Shown in pieces: positions 8,471 through 18,045 of a stretch of 64,000 nt of DNA. Source of the stretch: Pontibacter sp. SGAir0037. GTDB lineage: Bacteria; Bacteroidota; Bacteroidia; Cytophagales; Hymenobacteraceae. The stretch lies in assembly GCF_005491705.1 (NCBI RefSeq), contig NZ_CP028092.1, positions 62,001 through 126,000 on the forward strand, given 5' to 3'. Under the pieces are notes generated by a model, which ran no database searches, had not been told where the DNA came from, and worked only from the letters and a program-made list of their open reading frames with translations. Position 1 is the stretch's first letter, and each line of letters starts with the position of its first letter. Both the position numbers and the translations under genes were made by a program.

Positions 8471-9251
8471 CTTTGGAAAAATAGCTCTTGATAATGCCGC
8501 GGCCAGAGTTGCGCAGGAAGTTGGTTACTTCATCGCGTTCTTTGCTCGGTGTAAGTTCGATGTCGATTTTATCTAATGCCTGCGTATTGTTCAGGCCGCT
8601 CATAAACAGAATACGATACAGCTGTTGTATCTCATTAATCTGCTCACTGATAAAGCCTCTGCGGCGTAGGCCAACAGAATTAATGCCTGCATACGAAAGA
8701 GGCTCCCGTGCCGCTTTTACATAAGGAGGCACATCTTTTAAAACTTTAGAACCTCCGGAGATAAAGGCGTGCGTACCTACTTTTACAAACTGGTGTACCG
8801 CACTGGTCGCGCTGATAATGGCATGGTCGCCTACCTCTACGTGGCCGGCCATTTGTACCGCGTTGCCAATAATGCAATAATCGCCTACAATACAATCGTG
8901 CGCTACGTGTGCATAAGCCATAATCAGGCAGTTGCTGCCTATCACTGTTTTCATTTTATCGATTGTACCACGGCTAACGGTAACAAACTCCCTGATAACA
9001 GTATTATCGCCGATATGAGTGGTGGTAACCTCTCCGGCAAACTTAAGATCTTGTGGTACAGATGAAACTACAGCACCCGGGAAAATCTTGCAGTTCTTGC
9101 CGATCCGGGCACCTTCCATAATCACGGCATTGGAACCGATCCAGGTACCTTCTCCGATCTCTACATTTTTATGAATGGTAACAAATGGTTCAACTACAAC
9201 ATTCTGGGCAATTTTTGCCTCCGGGTGGATGTAAGCTAATGGCTGGTTCAT
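8460..9251 (-). CDS. lpxA: UDP-N-acetylglucosamine acyltransferase LpxA
   Basis: LpxA transfers a 3-hydroxyacyl chain from acyl carrier protein to UDP-GlcNAc, the first step of lipid A synthesis in the cytoplasm. The 263-residue protein consists of left-handed beta-helix hexapeptide repeats through about residue 185, then a helical C-terminus. The motif AYAHVAHDC contains His118, at the position of the catalytic histidine (His125 of the E. coli enzyme). The length is right for the family. Its ATG overlaps the lpxC-fabZ stop by four bases (9248-9251), and it overlaps the next ATPase gene by 11 bases, which shows translational coupling. Confidence 0.95.
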   Translation of the reverse strand: MNQPLAYIHPEAKIAQNVVVEPFVTIHKNVEIGEGTWIGSNAVIMEGARIGKNCKIFPGAVVSSVPQDLKFAGEVTTTHIGDNTVIREFVTVSRGTIDKMKTVIGSNCLIMAYAHVAHDCIVGDYCIIGNAVQMAGHVEVGDHAIISATSAVHQFVKVGTHAFISGGSKVLKDVPPYVKAAREPLSYAGINSVGLRRRGFISEQINEIQQLYRILFMSGLNNTQALDKIDIELTPSKERDEVTNFLRNSGRGIIKSYFSKDAD

Positions 9252-10642
9252 GCGTCTTTTTTTACTATACTTGCCGACATTTCTGCTTCCATTACCAGTT
9301 GGCCTCCTACAAAGGCCTGACCAGACATTTTAGCTATACCACGTTTAATGGGAGCCAGCAATTCACATTTAAAAATTATAGTGTCGCCGGGAAGAACCTT
9401 ACGCTTAAAGCGACACTTGTCTATTCCCAGAAAATAAGTCCAGTAATCTTCAGGGTTTTCTACAGTATTTAACACCAGAATACCACCTGTCTGCGCCATG
9501 GCTTCTATCTGGATCACCCCTGGCAGCACAGGGTTGCCAGGAAAGTGCCCCTGGAAGAACGGTTCATTCATGGTTACGTTCTTAACGCCTGTAACCGTTG
9601 TTTCGTCTAAATGAATGATTTTATCGATCAGCAGGAATGGATAGCGGTGCGGTAAAGTAGCAGCTATCTGGTTGATATCCATAACAGGAGGCTTTTTGGG
9701 GTCGTATGTTGGTACAGCCTTTATGCTTGCTTCCTGTATAAGCTTTTTAACTCTTTTTGCAAAGCCGATATTGGCGGCATGTCCCGGGCGGGCGGCCAGT
9801 ATCTGGCCTTTGATAGGGCGCCCGATCAGGGCCAGGTCGCCTAGCAGGTCCAGCAACTTGTGGCGGGCAGGCTCGTTTTTGAAGCGAAGTTCTGTATTGT
9901 TCAGAATGCCTTCTTCTTTAACTTCTACCTTTGGTTTGTTTAGCAGTTCCGAGAGGTACGAAAGCTCATCCTCCTGCACAATGCGGTCTACAATTACGAT
10001 GGCATTGTCCAGGTCGCCGCCTTTTATAAGGTTTTGCTTGAAAAGTGCTTCCAGTTCGTGCAGAAAGCAGAAGGTACGGCAGGGAGCTATTTCTTCTTCA
10101 AACTGGTTGAACTGGGTAATAGAAGCATGCTGGCTGCCTAATGTCGGAGAATTGTAATCCACCATCACTGTCAGGCGATAGTCGTCTAAAGGAAGGCCAA
10201 CGATCTCTACCTCTCTTTTTTCATCTTTGTAGGAAACACCTCTCGGTATTTCGAAATAGTTGCGCAGTGCGTTCTGTTCCTGTATGCCAACTTCTAAAAG
10301 CGCTTTCACAAATTCGATAGCCGAGCCATCCATAATCGGAGGTTCCGGGCCGTCTAATTCAATCAGCACGTTATCTATCTGTAAACCTACCAGTGCAGCT
10401 AAGGTGTGCTCTACTGTGTTTACACGGGCGCCGTTCTGTTCAATAGAAGTGCCTCGCGATAGATCTACCACATTATCTACATCGACATTTACAATAGGCT
10501 GACCTGGTAAGTCGATACGCTGAAACTTATACCAGTGATTAGCAGGAGCAGGTTTAAAGGTCATGTTCGATACAACGCCTGTATGTAGACCGATGCCCGA
10601 AACCGTAACCGGAGCCTTTATGGTATGTTGCTTTTGGTTCAT
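9248..10642 (-). CDS. lpxC-fabZ: Bifunctional UDP-3-O-acyl-GlcNAc deacetylase / 3-hydroxyacyl-ACP dehydratase (LpxC-FabZ fusion)
   Basis: One 464-residue polypeptide joins two enzymes. The N-terminal LpxC part (about 1-310) deacetylates UDP-3-O-acyl-GlcNAc; the zinc ligands are His79 (NTVEHTLAAL), His261 and Asp265 (HKLLDLLGD), and the general acid is His288 in PGHA. The C-terminal FabZ part (about 320-464) dehydrates 3-hydroxyacyl-ACP, with active-site His366 in FFQGHFPGNP and Glu380. This fusion is typical of Bacteroidota and balances lipid A and fatty acid synthesis. The frame is open to 10711, but the ATG at 10642 gives the family N-terminus MNQKQHTIKAPVTV. Confidence 0.95.
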   Translation of the reverse strand: MNQKQHTIKAPVTVSGIGLHTGVVSNMTFKPAPANHWYKFQRIDLPGQPIVNVDVDNVVDLSRGTSIEQNGARVNTVEHTLAALVGLQIDNVLIELDGPEPPIMDGSAIEFVKALLEVGIQEQNALRNYFEIPRGVSYKDEKREVEIVGLPLDDYRLTVMVDYNSPTLGSQHASITQFNQFEEEIAPCRTFCFLHELEALFKQNLIKGGDLDNAIVIVDRIVQEDELSYLSELLNKPKVEVKEEGILNNTELRFKNEPARHKLLDLLGDLALIGRPIKGQILAARPGHAANIGFAKRVKKLIQEASIKAVPTYDPKKPPVMDINQIAATLPHRYPFLLIDKIIHLDETTVTGVKNVTMNEPFFQGHFPGNPVLPGVIQIEAMAQTGGILVLNTVENPEDYWTYFLGIDKCRFKRKVLPGDTIIFKCELLAPIKRGIAKMSGQAFVGGQLVMEAEMSASIVKKDA

Positions 10643-10749
10643 TAATGTATCAGTAGTAATGTTAAGTTCTTGGTTTTGAAGGCAAGCATAGGGTGGGTGC
10701 TCATGCTTCACTCTATGTTATGATTTTTGCTTCCTCATGCTTAGGAATG

Positions 10750-10757
10750 CAAACTTA
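10750..10757 (-). promoter_or_regulatory. -7 promoter box (TAAGTTTG) upstream of lpxC-fabZ
   Basis: On the minus strand this reads TAAGTTTG, matching TAnnTTTG, about 105 bases ahead of the lpxC start. It would start the lpxC-fabZ, lpxA, ABC ATPase transcript. The -33 region is not convincing. The identical box occurs upstream of lpxD (11895-11902). Confidence 0.4.
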
Positions 10758-10820
10758 AATATAATCTTTGGGCTTGCCATTTTATTTTAAAAGAAATGCG
10801 TGACGCAGAAAGAATTACTG

Positions 10821-11846
10821 TTATTTTTTTCCTTCTTTAAGTTCTTCTATTTCTCGCTGAAGCTCAGGAAGTTTTCTAAATACGGTTAAAGCCCTCAGGT
10901 TTTGCTTATAGTCGAATGCCGGTGAACCCTGGATAATGGTACCCGTTTCTTTAACTGATTTGGATACACCCGATTGCGCACCTATGGTTGTTTTATCGGC
11001 GATAGAGATATGGCCTACAACACCCACCTGGCCTGCCAGCACACAGTAGTTGCCGATTTTAGTAGAGCCTGAAACTCCGGTCTGAGCGGCTATAACCGTA
11101 TGCTTCCCTACTTCTACGTTATGGGCAATCTGCACCAGGTTATCAATTTTGGTGCCCTGGCGGATGATGGTAGCGCCCATGGTGGCGCAGTCAATCGTTG
11201 TATTGGCGCCTACAGAAACATCGTCTTCCAGCACTACATTGCCGATCTGGGGTATTGTTTTATAGCTGCCGTCGGGCTGTGGGGCAAAGCCGAAGCCATC
11301 GCTGCCGATAACTGCGCCGGCATGGATGGTACAGTTGCGACCTACCACTGTGCCGGCATACAGTTTGGCTCCGGCCAGGATAGTAGAATTGTCGCCAATC
11401 TGAACGTTATCGCCAATGTATACCTGTGGGAAAATGCGTACATTATCGCCTATTTTACAGTTGTTGCCGATATAAGAGAAAGCGCCACGGTAGTGGTTTT
11501 CGCCTATTGAGCTGTTGCTGCCTATAAAGCAAGGTTCTTCGGTGCCGGTTTTAGACGCCAGAAGAGCGCTTTGGTAGTAAGACAGCAACGTTGAAAAACT
11601 GGAATAAGGATCCTGAACCCTGATAAGAGTGGCGGTAACAGGCTTTTTTAGCTCTAATGTTTCTGATACAATAACTGCGCTTGCACCAGTGCTATAAAGG
11701 TATGGCTCATACTTAGCATTTGACAGAAAGGCCAGTGCGCCGGCCTGTGCTTCTTCAATCTTTGCTAAAGTGCTTACTTTTACTGCGTTGTCTCCCTCTA
11801 TTTTTCCTTGCAACAAGTCAGCAATCTGTTGAACAGTAAATTCCAT
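10821..11846 (-). CDS. lpxD: UDP-3-O-(3-hydroxyacyl)glucosamine N-acyltransferase LpxD
   Basis: LpxD adds the N-linked 3-hydroxyacyl chain in the third step of lipid A synthesis. The 341-residue protein has an N-terminal uridine-binding domain (about 1-100, starting [19 protein letters not shown]), a long run of left-handed beta-helix hexapeptide repeats such as [20 protein letters not shown], the active-site [10 protein letters not shown] segment, and a helical C-terminal tail ending in a Lys/Glu-rich stretch. The length agrees with the family. It precedes lpxC-fabZ on the minus strand with a gap of 178 bases that carries its own promoter-like box. Confidence 0.95.
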   Translation of the reverse strand: MEFTVQQIADLLQGKIEGDNAVKVSTLAKIEEAQAGALAFLSNAKYEPYLYSTGASAVIVSETLELKKPVTATLIRVQDPYSSFSTLLSYYQSALLASKTGTEEPCFIGSNSSIGENHYRGAFSYIGNNCKIGDNVRIFPQVYIGDNVQIGDNSTILAGAKLYAGTVVGRNCTIHAGAVIGSDGFGFAPQPDGSYKTIPQIGNVVLEDDVSVGANTTIDCATMGATIIRQGTKIDNLVQIAHNVEVGKHTVIAAQTGVSGSTKIGNYCVLAGQVGVVGHISIADKTTIGAQSGVSKSVKETGTIIQGSPAFDYKQNLRALTVFRKLPELQREIEELKEGKK

Positions 11847-11894
11847 AATGTAAAATTAGAGCCAAAAATCAAATCTGCTACTACTTTGGGAGGG

Positions 11895-11902
11895 CAAACT
11901 TA
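11895..11902 (-). promoter_or_regulatory. -7 promoter box (TAAGTTTG) upstream of lpxD
   Basis: The minus strand reads TAAGTTTG about 49 bases ahead of the lpxD start codon, a full match to the Bacteroidota -7 consensus. Confidence 0.45.
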
Positions 11903-11980
11903 CTAAAAACTTCTTTTAGCTGCTATTAAATAGAAATTTGAGCCGGCAGATGATAGCCCGGGGGAGGGGATAAAAATAAA

Positions 11981-12020
11981 AAATAGCCTGAATTGTTTTA
12001 GAAACATCATCAGGCTATTT
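11981..12020 (-). terminator. Hairpin terminator after the DUF4468-like gene
   Basis: An 11-bp inverted repeat (11981-11991 against 12010-12020) lies 46 bases past the stop codon at 12067. On the minus strand the stem is followed by a T-rich tail. It separates this gene from lpxD. Confidence 0.7.
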
Positions 12021-12066
12021 ACATACTTAGCTGAAAGAATACGAACAGAAATCTGCTAATGTCTTT

Positions 12067-12621
12067 TTATTTTTTGATACTGCCTATGGCGATGCTGTGT
12101 ACCATCTCGCTTTCTAAGCTGGTAAATAGCTGGGAGATGGTTTCGTCGGTTTTATTCACCAGTTTGCACCTGTCGTTTAAAGAGCGCTTTTTAGGCTTGT
12201 TATTAATGTAGTTTACAAAATACTCCAGGTTTACTTCTGCGTCCTGGTCGTACAGTTTAATGCCTGTAACTTCAACCAGCATTTTGCCCTCTTCAAAGGC
12301 GAAGCTCATGGTAAAGTCGAGCTTACATACATCTATGTCTGTGGTGCCTTTCGATACAAACTTTGTTTTGTTTACATCCTCAGCGTATGATAAGCCTTTA
12401 GATTCAGCTTGCAGGTTAATAGCGTACCAAGTGCGGGCAATATCATAAAGTTGCTCAGAAGACATACCCGGAGATTTTATTTCTCGCTTGTAAGTAATTT
12501 TAGCGTTTGTGTCATAGCTTAACACAGGCATGGTGCTGCAATCGGGGCATTTATCAGCTTTCTGTGCTGTTGCTGATAAGCCTGTCAGGGCAACGAATGC
12601 TATTAGTATGAATCTTTTCAT
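12067..12621 (-). CDS. Exported protein resembling DUF4468 (TBP-like fold)
   Basis: The 184-residue protein has a classic Sec signal peptide (MKRFILIAFVALTGLSATAQ, probable cleavage after the Ala/Gln region near residue 19). The mature chain contains a small Cys pair (KCPDC) near its start. The segments EIKSPGMSSEQLYDIARTWY, FVSKGTTDIDV and LDFTMSFAFEEGKMLVEVTG match the layout of DUF4468 proteins, which are exported proteins of unknown role in Bacteroidota. It is flanked by its own terminator. The 409-base gap upstream (12622-13030) holds AT-rich sequence and no recognisable gene. Function is not assigned. Confidence 0.65.
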   Translation of the reverse strand: MKRFILIAFVALTGLSATAQKADKCPDCSTMPVLSYDTNAKITYKREIKSPGMSSEQLYDIARTWYAINLQAESKGLSYAEDVNKTKFVSKGTTDIDVCKLDFTMSFAFEEGKMLVEVTGIKLYDQDAEVNLEYFVNYINNKPKKRSLNDRCKLVNKTDETISQLFTSLESEMVHSIAIGSIKK

Positions 12622-13030
12622 AGTGGCTGGGCAGTAAAAGGTAAAATTATTATAGTATTATTATATTCTGTTTAAGTTATATAGGCCGTTTAGCAAGAGT
12701 GGTGCCAAAACAATTTGATAACTTTAACTTATAAAAATTGACTATTTTTCAGGCTTGAAATATGAATCTCTTTCCTGTTTTGGGAAAATAAGTTTCAATA
12801 TAGGAAAAAGGATTATTTAATAATTGGAATAGTTATATATATAGATGAAGGTAGGGGGCTGTTGCCTCGTAAAGGCGTTTATTTGCGCCTCTGCCACCTG
12901 AATTGTAAACTGGCGGAGCCATCGGATGGCTGATGCTGAAGTAAGGCAATGCATGATGCCTCAGCAGGCAAAATAGAGCTGCTCATGCTTTACGTGAAGT
13001 ATAGAATAAGTATAAGCAGCGAAAACCTGG

Positions 13031-14263
13031 TTACCAGGTTGCTACCTCTTTGGGGTAACAGACATAATATTTTTCAACCTTATTGCTTAAAGCCTGAATA
13101 TTAGGTAAGTCCGAAGCATTCGCTACATCAACAACATAGCCCGACTTGGTTAAAACATCTATCGATTGCCCCTCAGACTGGTAGGCGTTGTTACTGATTT
13201 TTCCGGCAATCATCAGGTATTTTACTTCTTCAGGGCCAATCATAAACTGTTCCTGCACCAGCTCGCTTATGCCCAGCAGCATCTCCTCATGAACCGGTTT
13301 GTTGGAGATAATCACTTTAAAGAGTTTTCGGTTCAGAATGCTGGTTGATAAAAAGGCCAGGATCGGATCGGAGTGAGAAGCCCATTGCTTGATGCCACTC
13401 CAGATGTCGTGATCGTCGAGCGAGACAAATCGCTCCAGAATACTGTGATCGGTTTCGAAGTTCTGTAAAGTAAGATTGGATGCCAGGAAAAAGCGCAGGC
13501 AGTCGCTCGCAGGCAGGTGTACCCCTGCCTGCATAAGCTCGCGTGCACGCTGCACCGTGCGCAACACCATGTTTTCGGCGCTGATCACGGTTTTGTGCAG
13601 GTAAACCTGCCAGTACATCAGGCGCCGGCTTACCAGAAAGTTTTCGATACTATAAATGGCTTTCTCTTCCACTACCAGTTTGTCGTCTACCACATCCAGC
13701 ATCTTCAGAATCCGGTCTGCCCCTATCTTGCCTTCATAAACGCCTGTGTAAAAGCTATCTCTGTTCAGGTAGTCTAAACGGTCTACATCTAACTGGCTGG
13801 ATACCAGCTGGTGAAAGAAATTCCGTTCGTAGGTGCCATTAAAAATCTGTATAGCCAGATCTAATTTTCCGTTAAAATGCTCGTTAAGCATCTGCATAAT
13901 GTGCAGGGAGAGGTGCTCGTGGTGCACTTCTTTAAAGATAGCAGTTTCCAGGGCATGCGAAAAGGGGCCATGGCCTATGTCGTGCAGTAAGATGGCAATA
14001 AGAGAGGCTTCGAATTCGGTATCAGAAATTTCGTTATTTTTACTTTTTAAACTGTTGAGGGCCGTGTCCATCAGGTGCATAGCTCCCAAAGCGTGGTGGA
14101 AGCGTGTATGCAATGCTCCCGGGTACACCATCTCTGTGAGTCCCAGCTGCTTGATGCGGCGCAGGCGCTGGAAGTAAGGGTGATCGATGATGTCGAAGAT
14201 TAAATCAGACGGAACGGTGATAAAACCGTAAACAGGGTCGTTGAAGATTTTTTTCTTATTCAC
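13031..14263 (-). CDS. HD-domain phosphohydrolase
   Basis: This 410-residue cytoplasmic protein is a member of the HD superfamily of metal-dependent phosphohydrolases, close to the dGTPase/YdhJ-type group. The metal ligands are visible: His52/His56 region (LHTRFHHALG), and His94-Asp95 followed by His98 in LLHDIGHGPFSH; a later Asp in SSQLDVDRLDYLNRD completes the site. The N-terminus has IFNDPVYGFITV, typical for this subfamily. The substrate is not known; nucleoside triphosphates are the usual guess. In Bacteroidota this gene commonly lies near lpxD, as here, but no functional link is proven. Confidence 0.88.
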   Translation of the reverse strand: MNKKKIFNDPVYGFITVPSDLIFDIIDHPYFQRLRRIKQLGLTEMVYPGALHTRFHHALGAMHLMDTALNSLKSKNNEISDTEFEASLIAILLHDIGHGPFSHALETAIFKEVHHEHLSLHIMQMLNEHFNGKLDLAIQIFNGTYERNFFHQLVSSQLDVDRLDYLNRDSFYTGVYEGKIGADRILKMLDVVDDKLVVEEKAIYSIENFLVSRRLMYWQVYLHKTVISAENMVLRTVQRARELMQAGVHLPASDCLRFFLASNLTLQNFETDHSILERFVSLDDHDIWSGIKQWASHSDPILAFLSTSILNRKLFKVIISNKPVHEEMLLGISELVQEQFMIGPEEVKYLMIAGKISNNAYQSEGQSIDVLTKSGYVVDVANASDLPNIQALSNKVEKYYVCYPKEVATW

Positions 14264-14435
14264 GCAGAAGAGAACTAGAATAGATGTTACGTAGAAATTT
14301 ACTTAAGCAGGTAAGGTTCTCCTTTAAAGGAGGATAAAATATTTTTTTGTAACATCAGTTAGAAATTATGAAATAGAAACCAGGACCTGACACAGTAGTC
14401 CAACTAACCAAGCTTTAAACAACGAAATATAAACT

Positions 14436-15998
14436 ATGCAAAGATATAATATTTTATGGGCGGATGATGAAATTGATCTGCTGAAGCCCCATATACTTTT
14501 CCTGGAAGACCGTGGTTACGATATAACTCCTGTAAACAGTGGAGCCGATGCCATAGAAAAGGTGCAGGAACAGCTGTTCGATATTGTTTTTCTAGATGAG
14601 AACATGCCCGGTATAAGCGGCCTCGAGACGCTTAACGAAATAAAAGGCATACGGCCGACCGTTCCCGTAATCATGATCACGAAGAGTGAGGAAGAGCATA
14701 TTATGGAGGAGGCCATCGGTGCCAAAATAACCGATTACCTGATCAAGCCCCTGAACCCCAACCAGATCCTGCTTTCCGTTAAAAAGGTGCTGGACAACAA
14801 GCGCCTGGTATCAGAGCGCACCAACATGAGCTACCAGCGCGACTTCCGCACACTGGGTATGGCTTTCGGGGAACGGTTAAGTCCGATGGAATGGGCCGAT
14901 ATCTACAAAAAGCTGGTATTCTGGGAGCTGGAGATAGACGAGACAGAGAACAGGAGTATGGCTGATGTGATAAACATGCAGAAAGATGAGGCTAACTCTA
15001 ATTTTGCCAAGTTTATCATGGATAACTACGAAGACTGGATAAACAAAGACTCGGACGAAATGCCGCTGATGTCGCACCAGATCTTTAAAGAGCGCGTGTT
15101 CCCGATGATGAAGGAGTCTGACAGGCCTGTATATTTCCTGTTGATCGATAACCTGCGGTACGATCAGTGGAAGGTGCTGGAGCCCCTGATCTCAGACTAC
15201 TTTACAGTAGACCAGGAAGAGATGTATTACTCTATCCTACCTACCACTACGGCCTATGCCCGCAACGCCATTTTTTCGGGAATGCTACCGACAGATATAG
15301 CCAAACGTTACCCGAACCTGTGGGTGGGCGATGATGAAGAGGAAGGCAAAAACCTGCATGAGCCGGAGTTCCTGGATATACAGATGCAGCAGAACAGGAT
15401 AAACGAAAAATATAGCTACCACAAAATAACCAACCCTGCAGCAGGCAAAGATCTGCTGGCCAAGTTCAACAACCTCGATAATAATAAGCTGAATGTAATT
15501 GTCTACAATTTCGTAGACATGCTCTCGCATGCCCGTACCGATAGTAACATGGTGCGCGAACTGGCACCGGATGAATCGGCTTACCGTTCTATTACCAAAT
15601 CGTGGTTCCTGCATTCGCCTTTGTTCGAGACCTTACGAATGATTTCTGAGAAGAAAGGCCGCCTGATAATTACAACAGACCATGGAACTATTCGTGTAAA
15701 AAGACCTTTTAAGATAATCGGAGACAGAAATACGAATACAAACCTGCGGTATAAGCATGGTAAAAACCTGGGCTACACCGATAAAGATGTTTTCACCGTG
15801 AAAAAGCCGGAGCGATTTTTCTTGCCAAAGGCCAATGTTTCTACTACGTTTGTATTCGCAATTGAAGATTACTTTTTTGCGTACCCTAATAACTACAATT
15901 ATTATGTAAACTACTACAAAGATACCTTCCAGCATGGAGGTATCTCTTTAGAGGAAGTGATCATACCATTTGTAGTGCTTAGCCCTAAGAATGCATAA
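14436..15998 (+). CDS. porX: PorX-type response regulator with PglZ domain
   Basis: The 520-residue protein has an N-terminal CheY-like receiver domain (residues 1-120) with acidic residues Asp10/Asp11, phosphoacceptor Asp54 in VFLDENMP and Lys104 in DYLIKPLNP. A linker leads to an alkaline-phosphatase-superfamily PglZ domain from about residue 200, with FLLIDNLRYDQW (Asp238), the LPTTTAYARN nucleophile loop around Thr270-Thr272 and the later ITTDHG metal motif. PorX controls the type IX secretion system with the PorY kinase and an ECF sigma factor, and PorX PglZ domains have been reported to cleave oligonucleotides. It overlaps tsaE by 8 bases. The PglZ domain here does not indicate BREX defence. 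Confidence 0.93.
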   Translation: MQRYNILWADDEIDLLKPHILFLEDRGYDITPVNSGADAIEKVQEQLFDIVFLDENMPGISGLETLNEIKGIRPTVPVIMITKSEEEHIMEEAIGAKITDYLIKPLNPNQILLSVKKVLDNKRLVSERTNMSYQRDFRTLGMAFGERLSPMEWADIYKKLVFWELEIDETENRSMADVINMQKDEANSNFAKFIMDNYEDWINKDSDEMPLMSHQIFKERVFPMMKESDRPVYFLLIDNLRYDQWKVLEPLISDYFTVDQEEMYYSILPTTTAYARNAIFSGMLPTDIAKRYPNLWVGDDEEEGKNLHEPEFLDIQMQQNRINEKYSYHKITNPAAGKDLLAKFNNLDNNKLNVIVYNFVDMLSHARTDSNMVRELAPDESAYRSITKSWFLHSPLFETLRMISEKKGRLIITTDHGTIRVKRPFKIIGDRNTNTNLRYKHGKNLGYTDKDVFTVKKPERFFLPKANVSTTFVFAIEDYFFAYPNNYNYYVNYYKDTFQHGGISLEEVIIPFVVLSPKNA

Positions 15999-16437
15999 CA
16001 GAGTAGAAGAAAGAATACGTATCGAGATGTCGTCGTTGGCTGATTTGCCTGCGGCGGCTTCTGTGCTTATAAAGGAAGCTGAACAGGAGCCCGTTATTTT
16101 GTTTGAAGGACCTATGGGGGCAGGAAAAACAACTTTTATAAAAGAGTTCTGCCATCAGTTAGGGGTGAAGGAAAACGTAAGCAGCCCTACCTTTGCGCTT
16201 GTGAACGAATATGAAACATCGGAAGGGAAACTAATTTATCATTTTGATTTTTATAGGATAAATGAGGAGCGGGAGGCGCTGGAAATCGGGATACTGGAGT
16301 ACCTTGCGTCTGGCAGCATGTGCCTGATCGAGTGGCCCTCTATGATCCCGAACCTGTTGCCGGAGCATTACCTGCTTGTAAAACTGCAGCCATCCGACGA
16401 GGGAGAAGTGCGAACAATGACTATAAACAGAGTATAG
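15991..16437 (+). CDS. tsaE: tRNA threonylcarbamoyladenosine biosynthesis ATPase TsaE
   Basis: TsaE is the P-loop ATPase that drives the TsaB-TsaD complex in making the t6A modification of ANN-decoding tRNAs. The 148-residue protein has Walker A GPMGAGKT at 40-47, the SSPTFALVNEYE switch-like motif and the conserved HFDFYRI and CLIEWPSM segments. The length is normal. Its ATG lies within the last codons of porX (8-base overlap) and only one base separates its stop from the alanine dehydrogenase start, so the three genes form one transcript with coupled translation. Confidence 0.95.
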   Translation: MHNRVEERIRIEMSSLADLPAAASVLIKEAEQEPVILFEGPMGAGKTTFIKEFCHQLGVKENVSSPTFALVNEYETSEGKLIYHFDFYRINEEREALEIGILEYLASGSMCLIEWPSMIPNLLPEHYLLVKLQPSDEGEVRTMTINRV

Positions 16438-16438
16438 A

Positions 16439-17665
16439 ATGACGGAGAGATTCGCCGTAGAGCTTGGAAAACTGGCTTCCAATCCAGCCCTTTACCCAAA
16501 AGAATCGATGCTGGCTGTAGAAGAGCGCCGCAGGAGCCTATTTATTGGTATTCCAAAAGAATCGTCTTTTCAGGAGAACAGGATCGGACTAACACCGGAT
16601 GCTGTGAAGCAGTTGTCGGACCAGGGACACCGTGTCTGGGTAGAGGCGGGAGCGGGTAGCCCATCTAAATATTCTGATAACGAGTTTTCGGAAGCAGGGG
16701 CAAAAATCGTGTATTCTACAAACGAGGTGTATGAGGCTGAAATCATTCTTAAAATTGCTCCTCCCACGTACGATGAAATAGAGTACCTGCGACCGGGGCA
16801 AACGCTGATCTCGGCCCTGCAGTTCGGTAACTTAACGGCTGATTATATCAATGCCCTGCTTCGTAAGAAGATTACGGCAATGTCGTTTGAGTTGCTCCGC
16901 GATAAGTCGGAGGCCAAGCCTATTGTGCGGGCGATGAGCGAAATCGCAGGTAGCACGGTCATGCTGATTGCCGCAGAGTATTTAAGTATCAGCAACGAAG
17001 GCAAAGGTGTTATCCTGGGTGGTATTACAGGCGTACAGCCTTCAAAAGTAGTTATTCTGGGTGCCGGAACCGTAGCCGAGTATGCTGCCAGAGCTGCTTT
17101 GGGACTGGGTGCCGAAGTAAAAGTTTTTGACAACCACATTTACAAGCTGCGCCGCCTTAAGCATAATATTGGTGCGCAGCTGTTTACCTCTACGCTGGAT
17201 AAAGCGGTGCTGTATAATGAAATAAAGCAGGCGGATGTGGTTATCGGGGCCCTTATTTCGGAAGAAGGACAAGTGGCCTGTATGATAGAGGAGGGAGTCG
17301 TCGCCCAGATGAGTCCTGGTTCTGTTATTATTGATGTTTGCATAGACCAGGGAGGCTGTTTCGAAACCTCGGAAATAACATCTCATAGCCGCCCGATCTA
17401 CCGCCGGTACGATATTATACATTACTGTGTGCCGAACATTCCATCCCGTGTACCACGCACGGCAACCACTGCCCTCAGCAATATTTTTACACCTATTTTC
17501 ACAGAGATATCTAAATTCGGAGGCATCAACGAGGCCTTGTTTATGCACGAGCATTACCGCAGCGGCGTGTATATCTACAGAGGCAGCCTGACCAACTCCA
17601 GCATAGCCAAAAAGTTTGGTATGCGCTATAAAGAGCTGGGGCTGATGATTGCTGTGAGAAATTAA
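16439..17665 (+). CDS. ald: Alanine dehydrogenase
   Basis: The enzyme reversibly deaminates L-alanine to pyruvate with NAD. The 408-residue protein has the AlaDH/PNT N-terminal domain with FIGIPKESSFQENRIGLTP near residues 35-55, and the NAD-binding Rossmann fold with VVILGAGTVAEYAARAA at about residue 203. It carries a 30-residue N-terminal extension compared with the usual AlaDH start; this form is common in Bacteroidota, so the ATG at 16439 is kept. It directly follows tsaE. Distinguishing it from a transhydrogenase alpha subunit is straightforward because no membrane domain or beta subunit is present. Confidence 0.9.
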   Translation: MTERFAVELGKLASNPALYPKESMLAVEERRRSLFIGIPKESSFQENRIGLTPDAVKQLSDQGHRVWVEAGAGSPSKYSDNEFSEAGAKIVYSTNEVYEAEIILKIAPPTYDEIEYLRPGQTLISALQFGNLTADYINALLRKKITAMSFELLRDKSEAKPIVRAMSEIAGSTVMLIAAEYLSISNEGKGVILGGITGVQPSKVVILGAGTVAEYAARAALGLGAEVKVFDNHIYKLRRLKHNIGAQLFTSTLDKAVLYNEIKQADVVIGALISEEGQVACMIEEGVVAQMSPGSVIIDVCIDQGGCFETSEITSHSRPIYRRYDIIHYCVPNIPSRVPRTATTALSNIFTPIFTEISKFGGINEALFMHEHYRSGVYIYRGSLTNSSIAKKFGMRYKELGLMIAVRN

Positions 17666-18045
17666 AAGTTGATTAGGTAAGCCGTTATAAATGATGACTT
17701 GCCTATTCTATTCTTTTCATATCCGGCGCATTCGGAAGGAAGATGCACCTATAGTAAAACTCATCTTCAAGGTAGGCACTCTCGGTAAAGAGGGGGTAGT
17801 TCTAAAAGTCCCCCTTGGGGGTAGGGGGATGATTTAGTTTTAAGCACTAGTGCCAACTGCTACAGATTAAGACCCGTAGGAGAGGCTTAGGTATAGAGGA
17901 GAGGCCATTACTTTTAGCAACTGCCTTTTCATCCCACCCCCTTCAAAGGGGAACAGCTTCCAACTATAATGGAAAACACGACAAGCCGCTAGAAGCCTTT
18001 ATATCGTACTCCATATCCGGATGCAATTGAAAGAGGAACGGAGAC
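17666..18045. repeat. Gene-free spacer with one forward and one inverted G5 palindrome
   Basis: This 380-base spacer between convergent genes has no credible gene. At 17808-17836 it carries a shortened forward copy of the dispersed palindrome (GTCCCCCTTGGGGG then TAGGGGGATGATTTA), and at 17930-17954 an inverted copy. The tail after the forward copy ends in TGCTACAGA, as in the longer copies at 51439 and 60613. The two copies face each other about 95 bases apart. Confidence 0.75.

Noticed and set aside
14436-15998. BREX or similar phage defence through the PglZ domain
   Set aside because: The domain is fused to a CheY-like receiver in the PorX layout, and no brxC, pglX or other BREX genes are nearby.
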